Assembly (NCBI GenBank): GCA_035945115.1
Contig: DASZAN010000059.1
Coordinates: 59,283 to 123,282 of the forward strand
Direction of reading: 5' to 3'
Length of the DNA stretch: 64,000 nucleotides
Source of the DNA: DAHUYF01 sp035945115
GTDB lineage: Bacteria > Pseudomonadota > Alphaproteobacteria > ATCC43930 > CGMCC-115725
Notes under the pieces: model-generated
What the model saw: only the letters and a program-made list of their open reading frames with translations
The model's database searches: none
What the model was told of the DNA's origin: nothing
Program-made: the position numbers and the translations under genes
Part shown: in pieces, positions 45,428 through 54,242 of the stretch
How positions within the stretch are numbered: the first letter of the stretch is position 1
Layout of the letters: each line of letters opens with the position of its first letter

Positions 45428-46096
45428 ATGAGGAGATCGCTCCGTCCTTTCGCGATTCTGCTGCTGGCGCCATTGCTTGGCGCCACGGAGAACCGCGCCG
45501 ACGACTTCCTTCCGCCGCCGACGGCGCCCGCGGGCGAAGCGATCATGGCGACGGCACCGGATGCGCCAGTCTCCCGCTTGCGCCTCGGTCGGCTCGACAT
45601 CGTGCTCGAAGAAACACCCCTGGCGATCGTGCAGGAACTGCTGTCAATGGGCACAATCGGTGAACGCGGTAACGCTGCCGAGCATATTTTTTGGCTTTGC
45701 TACACCTATGATGCCGGCGGTGTGCGAACCCGCGTTTGGCTCGTCTCAAGCGGTGACTTCGGTGGTACGGAACACGTGGTTGACGGCATCGCTGCGGCGG
45801 TTGTGGGCGCCGAGCCGAATATCCCCGCGACATGCCCCGCGCTGCGCGCCGGAGAGGCGGCATGGATCGACCGGAAAATATGGCTGGGCCTTGCCCAGAA
45901 CGAACTGATCCGGCGTTTGGGCAAACCTTCGGAGGTGCAGGACAACGTCATGCACTTCCTCTTCGATGGCGATGTCGTGCGCGCGGCCGACAACCGCGGT
46001 TCGGCGGACAAATTTGCCGTCACGAGCAGCTTGATGGTGGAATTGCGCGACGGACGCGTCTCTCGCCTCTGGGGCTGGCGTCGGACGAGCGATTGA
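45428..46096 (+). CDS. hypothetical exported protein
   Basis: A 222-residue protein from ATG 45428 with a signal peptide (LRPFAILLLAPLLGA) and a mature domain without a recognised family. Features: LGRLDIVLEETPLAIVQELL, two Cys (LCYTYDAGG and PATCPALRAG) that may pair, and KIWLGLAQNELIRRLGKPSEVQD, which resembles the helix of SmpA/OmlA-like or other lipoprotein folds. Stand-alone position between the PfkB-type kinase and the GST gene. The function is unknown. Confidence 0.7.
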   Translation: MRRSLRPFAILLLAPLLGATENRADDFLPPPTAPAGEAIMATAPDAPVSRLRLGRLDIVLEETPLAIVQELLSMGTIGERGNAAEHIFWLCYTYDAGGVRTRVWLVSSGDFGGTEHVVDGIAAAVVGAEPNIPATCPALRAGEAAWIDRKIWLGLAQNELIRRLGKPSEVQDNVMHFLFDGDVVRAADNRGSADKFAVTSSLMVELRDGRVSRLWGWRRTSD

Positions 46097-46122
46097 GCGC
46101 GCCGATCAGGCCGCAATCGCCG

Positions 46123-46788
46123 CTATGCCGCCATCATCGCCGAGAGCTGCGACTGGCGCGTACGCAGGAAATGCCGGAGCCGCTCGGGATAATCGAGCGT
46201 GACCGCGTCGCGAACCGAGGGCCGCTCGCTGAGCGCGGCGCGCCAGGTGCGCACTTTCGGCCTCTCCTTAAAGAAGTCGAAATCGGCGATCGCCTCGAAG
46301 GTGTCGAAATAGCGGAAGATCGGCCCGAACACGGCGTCGACGAGATGGAAGCGCGATCCTGCAAAATAGCGGCCCTCGCCGAGGTGGCGCTCGAGCCACT
46401 GGAACTTGCTGGCGACGTCGTCACGCTTTTTGGTCAGTGCCGCCTCGTCGCGCGCGGTATAGAAGCTCCAGATATCGTTCAGGATGGCCGAGCCGAACTC
46501 GATCCAGGCGCGGTGCTGCGCGCGCTCGAGCGCGTTCTCGGGATGGAGGCGGGGCATCATGGTGTCGTCGAGATATTCGCAAATGACGGCGCTCTCGAAG
46601 AGCACGTCGTCGCCGACGACGAGGAGCGGCACCTTGCCCAGGGGCGAGATGTCGCGGAACCATTGCGGCTTGTCGGCGAGATCGACATAGACCCGCTCAT
46701 GCGCGACCCCCTTTTCGGTAAGCGCGATCACCGCGCGCTGCACGTAAGGGCAGAGATGGTGGCTGACGAGTTTGAGCGACGCGGCCAT
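46123..46788 (-). CDS. glutathione S-transferase-like protein
   Basis: A 221-residue protein with a thioredoxin-like N-terminal domain (SHHLCPYVQRAVIALTEKG; SPLGKVPLLVVGDDVLFESAVI in part, the cis-Pro and ES glutathione contacts) and a helical C-terminal domain. Cys at CPYVQ suggests an omega- or beta-like, thiol-transfer type. ATG 46788 overlaps the Rieske gene stop, so the two are coupled and may form a small oxidative or catabolic pair under the divergent LysR regulator. Confidence 0.9.
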   Translation of the reverse strand: MAASLKLVSHHLCPYVQRAVIALTEKGVAHERVYVDLADKPQWFRDISPLGKVPLLVVGDDVLFESAVICEYLDDTMMPRLHPENALERAQHRAWIEFGSAILNDIWSFYTARDEAALTKKRDDVASKFQWLERHLGEGRYFAGSRFHLVDAVFGPIFRYFDTFEAIADFDFFKERPKVRTWRAALSERPSVRDAVTLDYPERLRHFLRTRQSQLSAMMAA

Positions 46789-47090
46789 CACTCGCCCCAG
46801 ACGTAATTGAGGACGCCGTTCTCGACGCGCGTCGGCAAGGTCATGAGGCGCGAATTGCTCGCCGCTGGACCCTTCCCACAGCGGCCGTCCTTGCCGAACT
46901 CCGCGCCGTGCCAGGGACAGACGAAGCGGCCGTCCTTGAACTCCAGCGGCCCGCCGAGATGAAGGCAGGTATTGGCGATGGCGCGCGGCTGGCCATCGGC
47001 GAGAAAGACATGGACCTCGCGGCCGAAGAAGGGCACGAGCTCGGTGCCTTGGGTGGGAATTTCGCTGACGGAGCAGAGCGGGTGCTTCAT
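46788..47090 (-). CDS. Rieske-type [2Fe-2S] ferredoxin
   Basis: A 100-residue single-domain Rieske protein. The cluster ligands are in CLHLGG and CPWHG, spaced as in soluble dioxygenase ferredoxins, with VHVFLADGQPRAIANT before them. No membrane anchor. It would pass electrons to an unseen oxygenase or reductase. ATG 47090 is used. It is cotranscribed with the GST gene and divergent from the LysR gene at 47192, with a 101-bp shared promoter region. Confidence 0.92.
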   Translation of the reverse strand: MKHPLCSVSEIPTQGTELVPFFGREVHVFLADGQPRAIANTCLHLGGPLEFKDGRFVCPWHGAEFGKDGRCGKGPAASNSRLMTLPTRVENGVLNYVWGE

Positions 47091-47191
47091 CGGGCGTCTC
47101 TCCGGGATTGACAAAGACGCCTCAAAGATAGAGTGTGCCTTGACGCAAGCCGAATTGTGATGCCGCAAACTTACCTTGCGAATTCGCAAAA

Positions 47192-48088
47192 ATGCGCGAC
47201 TGGAACGACCTCCGGCTGGTGCTGAACGTGGCGCGAAGCGGCTCGCTCCGGGGTGCCGCCGAGGCGCTCGGCATCGACCATTCGACGGCTTATCGACGCC
47301 TCCAGTCGATCGAGACTGAGCTCGGGCTCAACCTCTTCGAGCGCGGCGGCGGCCATTATCGGCCGACCGAGACCGGCGAGCGGGTGGCGCTCGCCGCCGA
47401 GCGGATCGAGGCCGAGGCCTTGGCGCTCGAACGCGACATCACCGGCCGCGACACGCGGCTTTCCGGACGACTGCGCCTCACCGCTTCGGAGACGTTGGCC
47501 TATCGCGTGCTGCCGCGACTCTTGTCGGAGTTCCACCGCCGCCATCCCGGCATCCGCGTCGAGCTCATCATCGACAACCGCCAGCTCGACCTCGCGCGCC
47601 GCGAAGCGGATGTCGCCTTGCGGGCGACGCGACCGAGCGAGCCGACCCTCTTCGGCCGCAAGATCGCCGACATCGACTGGACCATCTATGGCAGCGGCGA
47701 TTACCTCGCAAGTCGCGGGACGCCGGCCTCGCTCGCCGACTGCACCGGCCATGATTTCATCAGCTGGGACCAAGGCGCAGACACCGCGGCGGCGCGGTGG
47801 CTCGCGGAAGCCGTGCCGGAGGAAGGGATCGTCTTCCGCTCCTCGAGCCTCATCAATCAGCTGGGCGCCGCCGCGGCCGGCATGGGACTCGCGGTGCTCC
47901 CCTGCTATCTCGCCGATGCCGAGCCGGCGGTGCACCGGGTCTTGCCGCCGATCGCGGCGCTCGCGCGCGAGCTCTGGCTCATCTCGCATCAGGATCTGCG
48001 CCAGACCGCGCGCATCCGCGCGTTCTTCGAGTTCATCGCCGAGGCGATCCGCGGCGAGCGCTTCTTTGCCGCCGCGCCGTCGTCCTGA
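47192..48088 (+). CDS. LysR-family transcriptional regulator
   Basis: A 298-residue LysR protein with helix-turn-helix SLRGAAEALGIDHSTAYRRLQSIE and a substrate-binding domain from about residue 90. The conserved RYRxLx-like start of the effector domain reads LSGRLRLTASETLAYRVLP. The ligand is unknown. Being divergent from the Rieske-GST operon, it is the likely regulator of those genes. Its stop overlaps the start of the EI24-type gene (TGATG). Confidence 0.9.
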   Translation: MRDWNDLRLVLNVARSGSLRGAAEALGIDHSTAYRRLQSIETELGLNLFERGGGHYRPTETGERVALAAERIEAEALALERDITGRDTRLSGRLRLTASETLAYRVLPRLLSEFHRRHPGIRVELIIDNRQLDLARREADVALRATRPSEPTLFGRKIADIDWTIYGSGDYLASRGTPASLADCTGHDFISWDQGADTAAARWLAEAVPEEGIVFRSSSLINQLGAAAAGMGLAVLPCYLADAEPAVHRVLPPIAALARELWLISHQDLRQTARIRAFFEFIAEAIRGERFFAAAPSS

Positions 48089-48795
48089 TGCTCCGCGCCT
48101 TCGCGCTTGCCATCGAAGACGCGGCGCGACCGGCGCAGCGCCGCGCGCTCCTCCTCAGCCTGTTGCTCGCGCTCGGCCTTCTTGCCCTTGCCTGGCTCGG
48201 ATTGACCGCCCTGCTCACCGGCGTGCGAGTCGTCGGGATTTCCTGGGTCGACGGCGCCATCGCTGCGCTCGGCAGCGTTGCGGCGCTGGCGCTTGCCTGG
48301 ATGCTCTTTCCGGCGCTGACGCTGCTGATGCTGGGCTTTTTCCTCGACGGCGTGCTTGGCGCCGTCGAGCGGCAGCATTATCCGGCGCTCGGCCCGCCGC
48401 GGCATATCGGCCTCAGCGCGGCGCTCACAAGCGCGCTCCGCATCCTCGCGCTCACCCTCGTCCTCAATCTGCTGGCGCTGCCGCTTTATCTCGTCCCGGC
48501 AATAAACTTCTTGGTCTATTACGGATTGAACGGGTATCTTGTCGGTCGCGAATATTTCGAGCTGGTCGCGCTTCGCCGGATGGACGGGGCAGCCGTGCGG
48601 GGGACGTGGCGACGGCATCGCGGCACTCTCATTCTCGCCGGGGTGATCGTCGTCTTCCTCTTGTCGCTGCCGCTCGTCAACCTGGTGGCGCCGATGGTGG
48701 CGGCAGCATTCATGCTGCACCTCGTCGAAGCCCTGAGGCGCGGCACAACCGAAACTTTCGCGGCACGCGATCGCACAGGGTTAATCGAAGATTAA
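48088..48795 (+). CDS. EI24/CysZ-like membrane protein
   Basis: A 235-residue protein with four to six hydrophobic segments: ALLLSLLLALGLLALAWLGL, LGSVAALALAWMLFPALTLL, RILALTLVLNLLALPLYLVP and a last pair. The motif NFLVYYGLNGYLVGREYFELVALRR is typical of the EI24/CysZ family, whose members include a sulfate permease. The branch here is not clearly CysZ, so transport activity is only suggested. ATG 48088 overlaps the LysR stop. Confidence 0.85.
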   Translation: MLRAFALAIEDAARPAQRRALLLSLLLALGLLALAWLGLTALLTGVRVVGISWVDGAIAALGSVAALALAWMLFPALTLLMLGFFLDGVLGAVERQHYPALGPPRHIGLSAALTSALRILALTLVLNLLALPLYLVPAINFLVYYGLNGYLVGREYFELVALRRMDGAAVRGTWRRHRGTLILAGVIVVFLLSLPLVNLVAPMVAAAFMLHLVEALRRGTTETFAARDRTGLIED

Positions 48796-48846
48796 TCTGT
48801 CGACGCGAGCCTGAGCCCCTCCCTTCAAACCTCTCAGGTGCTCCTC

Positions 48847-49476
48847 ATGTTCGGCCGCAAGAAGCAAACCGACGACAAGCTGCCGGAAATCGGCGACGAT
48901 CTCGCCATTCCGGCGAAGCCGGGCGTACGTCCGCCCGGCGCCGCGCCCACCCCTGCCCCGACGCGTTCGCCGGCCCATGTCGCCTCCCGTCCGATCGGCA
49001 GCGAGAGCACGGCAAAGACGAGCGATGCGAAACCCGGCGAGGCCGGCCGCCCGCCGTTGACGCCGACGCCGGTGAAGCGCGAAGCCGAGACGCGCAAGCT
49101 CATCGTCGGCCGCGAGATCTCGCTCTCGGGCGAGATCACCGCCTGCGACCGCCTCGTCGTCGAAGGCAGCGTCGAAGCCAATCTCGCTAATTGCCGCGAT
49201 ATCGATATCGCCGAGAGCGGCCTCTTCAAGGGCTCCGCCTCGATCGACGACGCCGAGGTGCGCGGCCGCTTCGAAGGCACGCTCAACGTGCGCCGCCGTC
49301 TCCTTATTCGCGCCAGCGGCAGGGTCATCGGCACGGTGCGCTATGGCCAGATCGAGATCGAATGCGGCGGCCAGATCTCCGGCGAGATTCAGGCGCAGCC
49401 GATCGAGGGCATGGAGGCGCCCGCAGCGACGCAGCGTCCGACCATCGTGCCCGTCGCGGAGCAGGCGAAAGCCTAA
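48847..49476 (+). CDS. bactofilin (polymer-forming cytoskeletal protein)
   Basis: Self-assembling beta-helical cytoskeletal protein involved in cell shape and wall placement. The 209 residues have a Pro/Ala-rich unstructured N-terminus (1-85), then the bactofilin domain: KLIVGREISLSGEITACDRLVVEG in part, with repeating beta-helix rungs DIDIAESGLFKGSASIDDAEVRG and ASGRVIGTVRYGQIEIECGG, and a short tail. ATG 48847 is used. The strong hairpin 25 bp after the stop ends the transcript. The small lipoprotein and FecR/DUF6600 genes follow. Confidence 0.93.
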   Translation: MFGRKKQTDDKLPEIGDDLAIPAKPGVRPPGAAPTPAPTRSPAHVASRPIGSESTAKTSDAKPGEAGRPPLTPTPVKREAETRKLIVGREISLSGEITACDRLVVEGSVEANLANCRDIDIAESGLFKGSASIDDAEVRGRFEGTLNVRRRLLIRASGRVIGTVRYGQIEIECGGQISGEIQAQPIEGMEAPAATQRPTIVPVAEQAKA

Positions 49477-49501
49477 GCGGCGCACCGCCAGCACGACGAG
49501 C

Positions 49502-49553
49502 AACGGCCATTCGCGCCTTTCTGCCGCAAGGCGAAAAGGCGCGAATGGCCGTT
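49502..49553. terminator. strong hairpin after the bactofilin gene
   Basis: AACGGCCATTCGCGCCTTT and AAAGGCGCGAATGGCCGTT form a perfect 19-bp stem around a 14-base loop, followed by CGACTTTTGCG. It probably terminates transcription, though the stem is longer than usual, which may mark it as a mobile palindrome. Confidence 0.75.
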
Positions 49554-49697
49554 CGACTTTTGCGATCAGCTGCGGCGGCGACAACGCTCCGTGGCGCGCA
49601 ATATTCCCGGATTAAATTCGTGAAAGGTGGAGGGGCGGCCGGCGTTCCCAGGGCGTATGACGATGCGAGCGCATGATGCGCCCAGGGAGAATGACCG

Positions 49698-49823
49698 ATG
49701 ACGCGCAAATTCCTTCTCGCCGCCTTGGCGCTACCGCTGCTCTTGAGCGCGCTCGGCGGTTGCGTCGTATACGAGCGCGACGGCGGCTACTACCATCACC
49801 ACTACTGGCACGACTGGCGCTGA
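49698..49823 (+). CDS. 41-residue lipoprotein
   Basis: A very short gene. ATG 49698 has GGGAGA about 9 bp before it. The product starts MTRKFLLAALALPLLLSA with a lipobox LGGC, so Cys22 would be lipidated, leaving a 20-residue mature peptide rich in Tyr and His (YYHHHYWHDW). Metal binding by this tail is possible. It lies 58 bp before the FecR/DUF6600 gene, likely in one transcript. No family recognised. Confidence 0.65.
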   Translation: MTRKFLLAALALPLLLSALGGCVVYERDGGYYHHHYWHDWR

Positions 49824-49881
49824 CGCGCTTCGCGCCGCGAGCGGCGCCGGCGCCGCTCGGTGCCTTGAGCGAGGGACCGCG

Positions 49882-51810
49882 ATGAGCAAGAACCTGATCG
49901 GGCGGGCGGCGCTGGCGGCGGTCCTTCTGCTGGCGAGCGTGGCCGCCTCGGCCCAGCAGGGCGATCCGCCGGCCCGCGTCGGCCGCATCAGTTATCTCGA
50001 GGGCACCGTCTCCTTCCACGCTGCCGATCAAGGCGACTGGCTGCCGGCGACCCTCAACTATCCCATCATCACCGGCCAATCCTATTGGACCGAGCCGCGC
50101 TCGCTGCTCGAGCTCCAGGTGGGGCCCGCGGAATTCCGCCTCGATGAGGGGACTGCGCTCGACATCCTCCTCCTCGACGACAGCGGCAGCCGGCTCCGGC
50201 TCGATCAAGGCGTGATCAACATCCATCTGCGCGGCATGGGGCAGGGTTGGGTGCAGGTCGTGACCCCGGCCGGCTACATCGATCTCATCGAGCCCGGCAG
50301 CTACGACATCGATGTCGGCCACCCCGCGCCGGACCGCCCACCCGAGCGCGAGCGCATCACCGTGCTCGAAGGGCGCGCCGAGGTGAACGGGGCGCGCGGG
50401 CGGCTCGAGGTGATGGCGGGCGAGAGCGCGATCGTGACGCTCGACCCGCCGAGCTTCACCATGGAAGCGGCGCGCTCGACGCCGTTCGACGATTGGGCGC
50501 TGCAACGCGAGCGGCGCGAGGTGGTGCACGAAAGCGAGCGCTATCTCTCGCCGGACATGACCGGCTACCAGGACATCGACGATTACGGCGCATGGCAGCG
50601 CGATCCAAGTTACGGCGCGGTGTGGTTCCCCGCGGACGTGCCGCCAGGCTGGGAGCCATATCGCTTTGGCCATTGGGCTTTCGTGCCGCCCTGGGGCTGG
50701 ACGTGGATCGACGACGCACCTTGGGGCTTTGCGCCCTTCCATTACGGTCGCTGGGTCGAGATCGAGGGACGCTGGGGTTGGTGGCCAGGCACGGTGGTGG
50801 CGCGGCCGGTCTATGCGCCGGCGCTCGTCGCCTTCATCGGCGATGCCGGGTTCGGCGTCGCCGTCGCCGGCGCGGCGCTGCCGGCGATCGCGTGGGTGCC
50901 GCTCGCGCCTTACGAGGTCTATCGCCCCTACTATCGCTGCAGCCCCGTCTATGTGCGGAACGTCAATGTCACGACGGTACACACGACGGTCATCAACAAC
51001 ATCACCACCATCAACAATGTGAACACCGTCAACGTGACGCGCGTCAGCGAGTACCGCAATCAGCGCGCGGCGACGGTGATCCCAGCAACAGCCTTCACCC
51101 ATGCGGCGCCGGTGCATCAGGCCGCCGTCACCTTGCCGCACGATCAGCTGGCGCAAGCGCATGTGACGCCGACGCTCGAGCACTTGCAGCCGAGCGCCGC
51201 CGCCCGCGCCGGCGTCGCGACGCCGGCGGCGGCACGCATCGTGCCGCAACCGAACGCCCCCGCCACCATCGCGCCGGCGCCGCACAATGCCGGCCCCGCG
51301 GCGCTCGAGCGCGAGGAGCCGGCGCCGCCCAAAGCGCCGGGCCCGGCGTTCACGCCGCGTGAGCGCCGCGAAGCGGCGCCGCCGGGGCCGCCGCCGCACG
51401 GTCCAACCCAAGCCGCGCCGCGTACGCCCGCGGCACCCACATCACCGCCGGGCGTGGGGCAAGCACCGGCATCCCCGCAAATCGCGGCACCGCCGCCGCA
51501 CGCGCCGCCACCCAATGCGCAGGTGGTGCGCACGCCGACACCGCCGCCCGTCCCGCCGCGCCCGACGCCGACGGTGACGCCGACGCCACGGTCGCCGCCT
51601 GTGCAGATCGAGCGCCCGGTACAGTCGGCACCGCTCGCGCCGACGCCGCAGGGCTGGCAGCGCGGCCCGCAACCCGCCGCCGTGACACCGCCCCATCCAC
51701 AGGCGGCACCAGCGCCCCATGCGCAGCAGCCCGCCACGCCGCCGCCACATGGCCAACCGCCGGCTAAGGACAACAAGAAGCCGGACGACCAACACAAGCC
51801 GGGCGGCTGA
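49882..51810 (+). CDS. exported FecR/DUF6600-type protein with proline-rich C-terminus
   Basis: A 642-residue periplasmic or surface protein. A signal peptide (AALAAVLLLASVAASA) leads to a FecR-like domain (YLEGTVSFHAADQGDW, LELQVGPAEFRL, VVTPAGYIDLIEPGSYDIDV in part). The middle holds repeated Trp/Tyr/Pro-rich sequence (GAVWFPADVPPGWEPYRFG, PWGWTWIDDAPWGFAPFHYG), the DUF6600 signature. The final about 230 residues are Pro/Ala/His-rich and low in complexity, suited to crossing the cell wall. Homologues are scattered through proteobacteria with unknown role. The short lipoprotein precedes it. Confidence 0.85.
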   Translation: MSKNLIGRAALAAVLLLASVAASAQQGDPPARVGRISYLEGTVSFHAADQGDWLPATLNYPIITGQSYWTEPRSLLELQVGPAEFRLDEGTALDILLLDDSGSRLRLDQGVINIHLRGMGQGWVQVVTPAGYIDLIEPGSYDIDVGHPAPDRPPERERITVLEGRAEVNGARGRLEVMAGESAIVTLDPPSFTMEAARSTPFDDWALQRERREVVHESERYLSPDMTGYQDIDDYGAWQRDPSYGAVWFPADVPPGWEPYRFGHWAFVPPWGWTWIDDAPWGFAPFHYGRWVEIEGRWGWWPGTVVARPVYAPALVAFIGDAGFGVAVAGAALPAIAWVPLAPYEVYRPYYRCSPVYVRNVNVTTVHTTVINNITTINNVNTVNVTRVSEYRNQRAATVIPATAFTHAAPVHQAAVTLPHDQLAQAHVTPTLEHLQPSAAARAGVATPAAARIVPQPNAPATIAPAPHNAGPAALEREEPAPPKAPGPAFTPRERREAAPPGPPPHGPTQAAPRTPAAPTSPPGVGQAPASPQIAAPPPHAPPPNAQVVRTPTPPPVPPRPTPTVTPTPRSPPVQIERPVQSAPLAPTPQGWQRGPQPAAVTPPHPQAAPAPHAQQPATPPPHGQPPAKDNKKPDDQHKPGG

Positions 51811-51836
51811 TCAACACCAGCTCTTCGTCTCTCTAG

Positions 51837-52559
51837 TTACCGCCGCGCTTTGCGCGCTGGGCGCGCCTTGCTCTTCTTCTTTACCGCGGCGCGGCGCGGC
51901 TTGGGTGATGCTTTGGCGAGCGGTATCGCGGTGGTCTTGGCGGGGTAAGCGCAGAGGTCGTTGACGACGCAGACCTCGCAGCGCGGCTTGCGCGCGATAC
52001 AGACATAGCGGCCGTGCAGGATGAGCCAATGATGGGCGTTACGCTTCCATTTGTCGGGCACCACGCGTTCCAATTCCTGCTCGACGATGAGCGGCGTGTT
52101 GCCGGGCGCCATGCTCGTGCGGTTGCCGACGCGGAAGATGTGCGTGTCGACGGCGATGGTGGGCTCGCCGAAGGCGACGTTGAGCACGACATTGGCGGTC
52201 TTGCGGCCGACCCCGGGCAGCGCCTCGAGCGCCGCGCGATTGCGCGGCACCTCGCCCTCATCCTGCTCGATCAGCATGCGGCTCAGCGCGATGACGTTCT
52301 TCGCCTTGGTGCGATAAAGCCCAATCGTCTTGATGTAGTCCCGGAGCTTCTCCTCCCCCAAAGCCACCATCTTCTGCGGCGTATCCGCCACCTTGAAGAG
52401 CTTCTCCGACGCCTTGTTGACGCCGGCATCGGTCGCCTGCGCCGACAGCACGACGGCGACGAGGAGCGTGAAGGGATTGATGTATTGGAGCTCGCTCCTG
52501 GGATCAGGCCGTTCGGCGGCAAGCCGGCGAAAGAACTCGTCGACGTCCTTGCTGTTCAT
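51837..52559 (-). CDS. nth: endonuclease III
   Basis: Base-excision DNA glycosylase and AP lyase for oxidised pyrimidines. The helix-hairpin-helix LPGVGRKTANVVL holds the catalytic Lys, AVDTHIFRV the catalytic Asp, and the [4Fe-4S] cluster ligands follow the C-X6-C-X2-C-X5-C pattern (CIARKPRCEVCVVNDLC). The 240 residues include a basic C-terminal tail (KKKSKARPARKARR), longer than in E. coli Nth. ATG 52559 is used. Confidence 0.96.
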   Translation of the reverse strand: MNSKDVDEFFRRLAAERPDPRSELQYINPFTLLVAVVLSAQATDAGVNKASEKLFKVADTPQKMVALGEEKLRDYIKTIGLYRTKAKNVIALSRMLIEQDEGEVPRNRAALEALPGVGRKTANVVLNVAFGEPTIAVDTHIFRVGNRTSMAPGNTPLIVEQELERVVPDKWKRNAHHWLILHGRYVCIARKPRCEVCVVNDLCAYPAKTTAIPLAKASPKPRRAAVKKKSKARPARKARR

Positions 52560-52648
52560 GGGATGAGACTAGCGTGCGGCCGATGCTTCAGGAAATGCAG
52601 CCCATCGATGCCTTTGCCGGCGCTGAGCGATGACTTAAGGTAACGCGC

Positions 52649-53152
52649 ATGAGCGAGACGCCTTCCGCCGAAGTGCCCGCCGTCTTCTACGACGCGGTCC
52701 TCCAGCCGCATCGTAGCCTGCCGCCGCGCGGCTTCGTCATTTTCATGCTGGCGCTCGCGGGATTGAGCTTTGTCGTCGGGCTCGTCTTCGTGCTGAACGG
52801 CGCCTGGCCGGTGACGCCCTTCTTCGGCGTCGACGCGCTGCTCGTCTACATCGCCTTCCGCATCAGCTATCGCCGCGCCAAGCTGCGCGAGGAGCTGCGC
52901 CTCACCGAGGAGAGCCTCACCGTCGAGCGCGTCGGCATTAAAGGCGAGCGCACGCGCTGGCAATTCCAGCCCTTCTGGCTTCGCCTCGTCTTCGAGGAGA
53001 AGGACGAGCACACCAACCGCCTCACCCTCGCCTCGCACGGCCGCTCGCTGGTGGTGGGAAGCTTCTTGGGACCTGCCGAACGCCGCGGCGTCGCGATGAG
53101 CCTCAAGGACGCGCTCGCGCGCTGGCGCGCGCGGCTCTCGCCTTCAACCTGA
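52649..53152 (+). CDS. DUF2244 membrane protein
   Basis: A 167-residue protein of the DUF2244 family: FYDAVLQPHRSLPPRGF, a two-helix hairpin (IFMLALAGLSFVVGLVFVL and FFGVDALLVYIAFRISYRR), then a cytoplasmic beta domain with LTLASHGRSLVVGSFLGPAER. The family is alphaproteobacterial and uncharacterised, sometimes near cytochrome oxidase genes, but not here. It converges on dapB with a 9-bp overlap. Confidence 0.85.
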   Translation: MSETPSAEVPAVFYDAVLQPHRSLPPRGFVIFMLALAGLSFVVGLVFVLNGAWPVTPFFGVDALLVYIAFRISYRRAKLREELRLTEESLTVERVGIKGERTRWQFQPFWLRLVFEEKDEHTNRLTLASHGRSLVVGSFLGPAERRGVAMSLKDALARWRARLSPST

Positions 53153-53956
53153 AAGCCCCAGCACGTCGCGCATCGAGTAGAGGCCGGGCGGCTTGCCGAC
53201 GACCCAGGCCGCGCAGCGGAAGGCACCCCGCGCATAGATGCGCCGGCTGGTGGCGCGGTGGGCGAGCTCGAGCCGCTCGCCTTCGCCGGCGAAGATCACG
53301 GTGTGCTCGCCCACGACATCGCCGCCGCGCAAGGCGGCAAAGCCGATATCGCCCACCTTGCGCGCACCGGTCTGGCCATCGCGGCCGCGGGCGCTGTGAC
53401 GTGCGAGCTCGATGCCGCGGCCCTTGGCTGCCGCCTCACCGAGAGCGAGCGCCGTGCCGGAAGGCGCATCCACCTTGTGCTTGTGGTGGATCTCGACGAT
53501 CTCGATGTCGTAGTCCTCGCCGAGCCGTCGCGCCGTCTCGGTGACGAGATCGAGCAGCATGGTGACGGCGGGGCTCATATTGGCGGCCCAGACGATGGGA
53601 ACGAGCCGCGCCGCCGTCTCGAGCGCCTTCGCCTGCGCCGGATCGAGCCCGGTCGTGCCGATCACCATGGCGGTGCTGTGCTGGGAGGCGGTGCGAGCAT
53701 GCGCCACCGTCGCCGCGGGCGCCGTAAAGTCGATGGCGACATCGCTGGCGGCGATGACCTCGGCGGCATCCGCCGACGCCTTGAGGCCGAGCGCGCTCAA
53801 GCCCGCGAGCTCGCCCAGATCGCGGCCGATGAGCGCGCTGTCGGGCCGCTCGCTGCCGCCCGCGATCGTGACGCCCGGCATGCTCTGCGCCTCCGCCACC
53901 AGCATGCGCCCCATGCGCCCGCCGCACCCCATGATGCCCACGCGAATGTCGGCCAT
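53144..53956 (-). CDS. dapB: 4-hydroxy-tetrahydrodipicolinate reductase
   Basis: Reduces hydroxy-tetrahydrodipicolinate with NAD(P)H in the diaminopimelate and lysine pathway. N-terminal Rossmann fold with GIMGCGGRMGRML, then the catalytic His and Lys in EIHHKHKVDAPSGTA. The 270 residues are full length. ATG 53956 (MADIRVGI) is chosen. The promoter lies in the 286-bp gap with the palindromic repeats. No other dap genes are adjacent. Confidence 0.95.
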   Translation of the reverse strand: MADIRVGIMGCGGRMGRMLVAEAQSMPGVTIAGGSERPDSALIGRDLGELAGLSALGLKASADAAEVIAASDVAIDFTAPAATVAHARTASQHSTAMVIGTTGLDPAQAKALETAARLVPIVWAANMSPAVTMLLDLVTETARRLGEDYDIEIVEIHHKHKVDAPSGTALALGEAAAKGRGIELARHSARGRDGQTGARKVGDIGFAALRGGDVVGEHTVIFAGEGERLELAHRATSRRIYARGAFRCAAWVVGKPPGLYSMRDVLGLSG

Positions 53957-54005
53957 CCTATGTCCTCCGCCACTATCCCCAACCGCCCTCTCCACCCGCA
54001 CTTGC

Positions 54006-54118
54006 GGGGGGAGAGGGTAGGGTGAGGGGGGCCGAGCAGCTGGCGCAACGGTCGACAACATGCGTGCGGAACCACCCCCTCACCCTACCCTCTCCCCCAC
54101 TTCGTGGGGGCGAGGGGT
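54006..54118. repeat. inverted palindromic repeats between dapB and murJ
   Basis: GGGGGAGAGGGTAGGGTGAG at 54007 onward is matched in reverse by CTCACCCTACCCTCTCCCCC at 54079-54098. Each copy sits next to a small GC hairpin (CCCGCACTTGCGGG, 53995-54008; CCCCCACTTCGTGGGGG, 54094-54110). This is the same family as the element at 12147. Confidence 0.75.
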
Positions 54119-54242
54119 AACAATTCTGTCGATCTCGCGAGCGTTTGATGAAGCGTTAGTCGACTATCGCGCGTGTGACAAGCCGCGCCAAGGCGCGCGC
54201 CCGCTTCCCCCTCGCGGCGATTTCCTTTACATCCTCGGCCTC

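Noticed and set aside
47253..49190. A 645-codon plus-strand frame through the LysR, EI24 and bactofilin genes
   Set aside because: Ser/Arg/Pro-rich translation and overlap with three well-supported genes in another frame mark it as a shadow.
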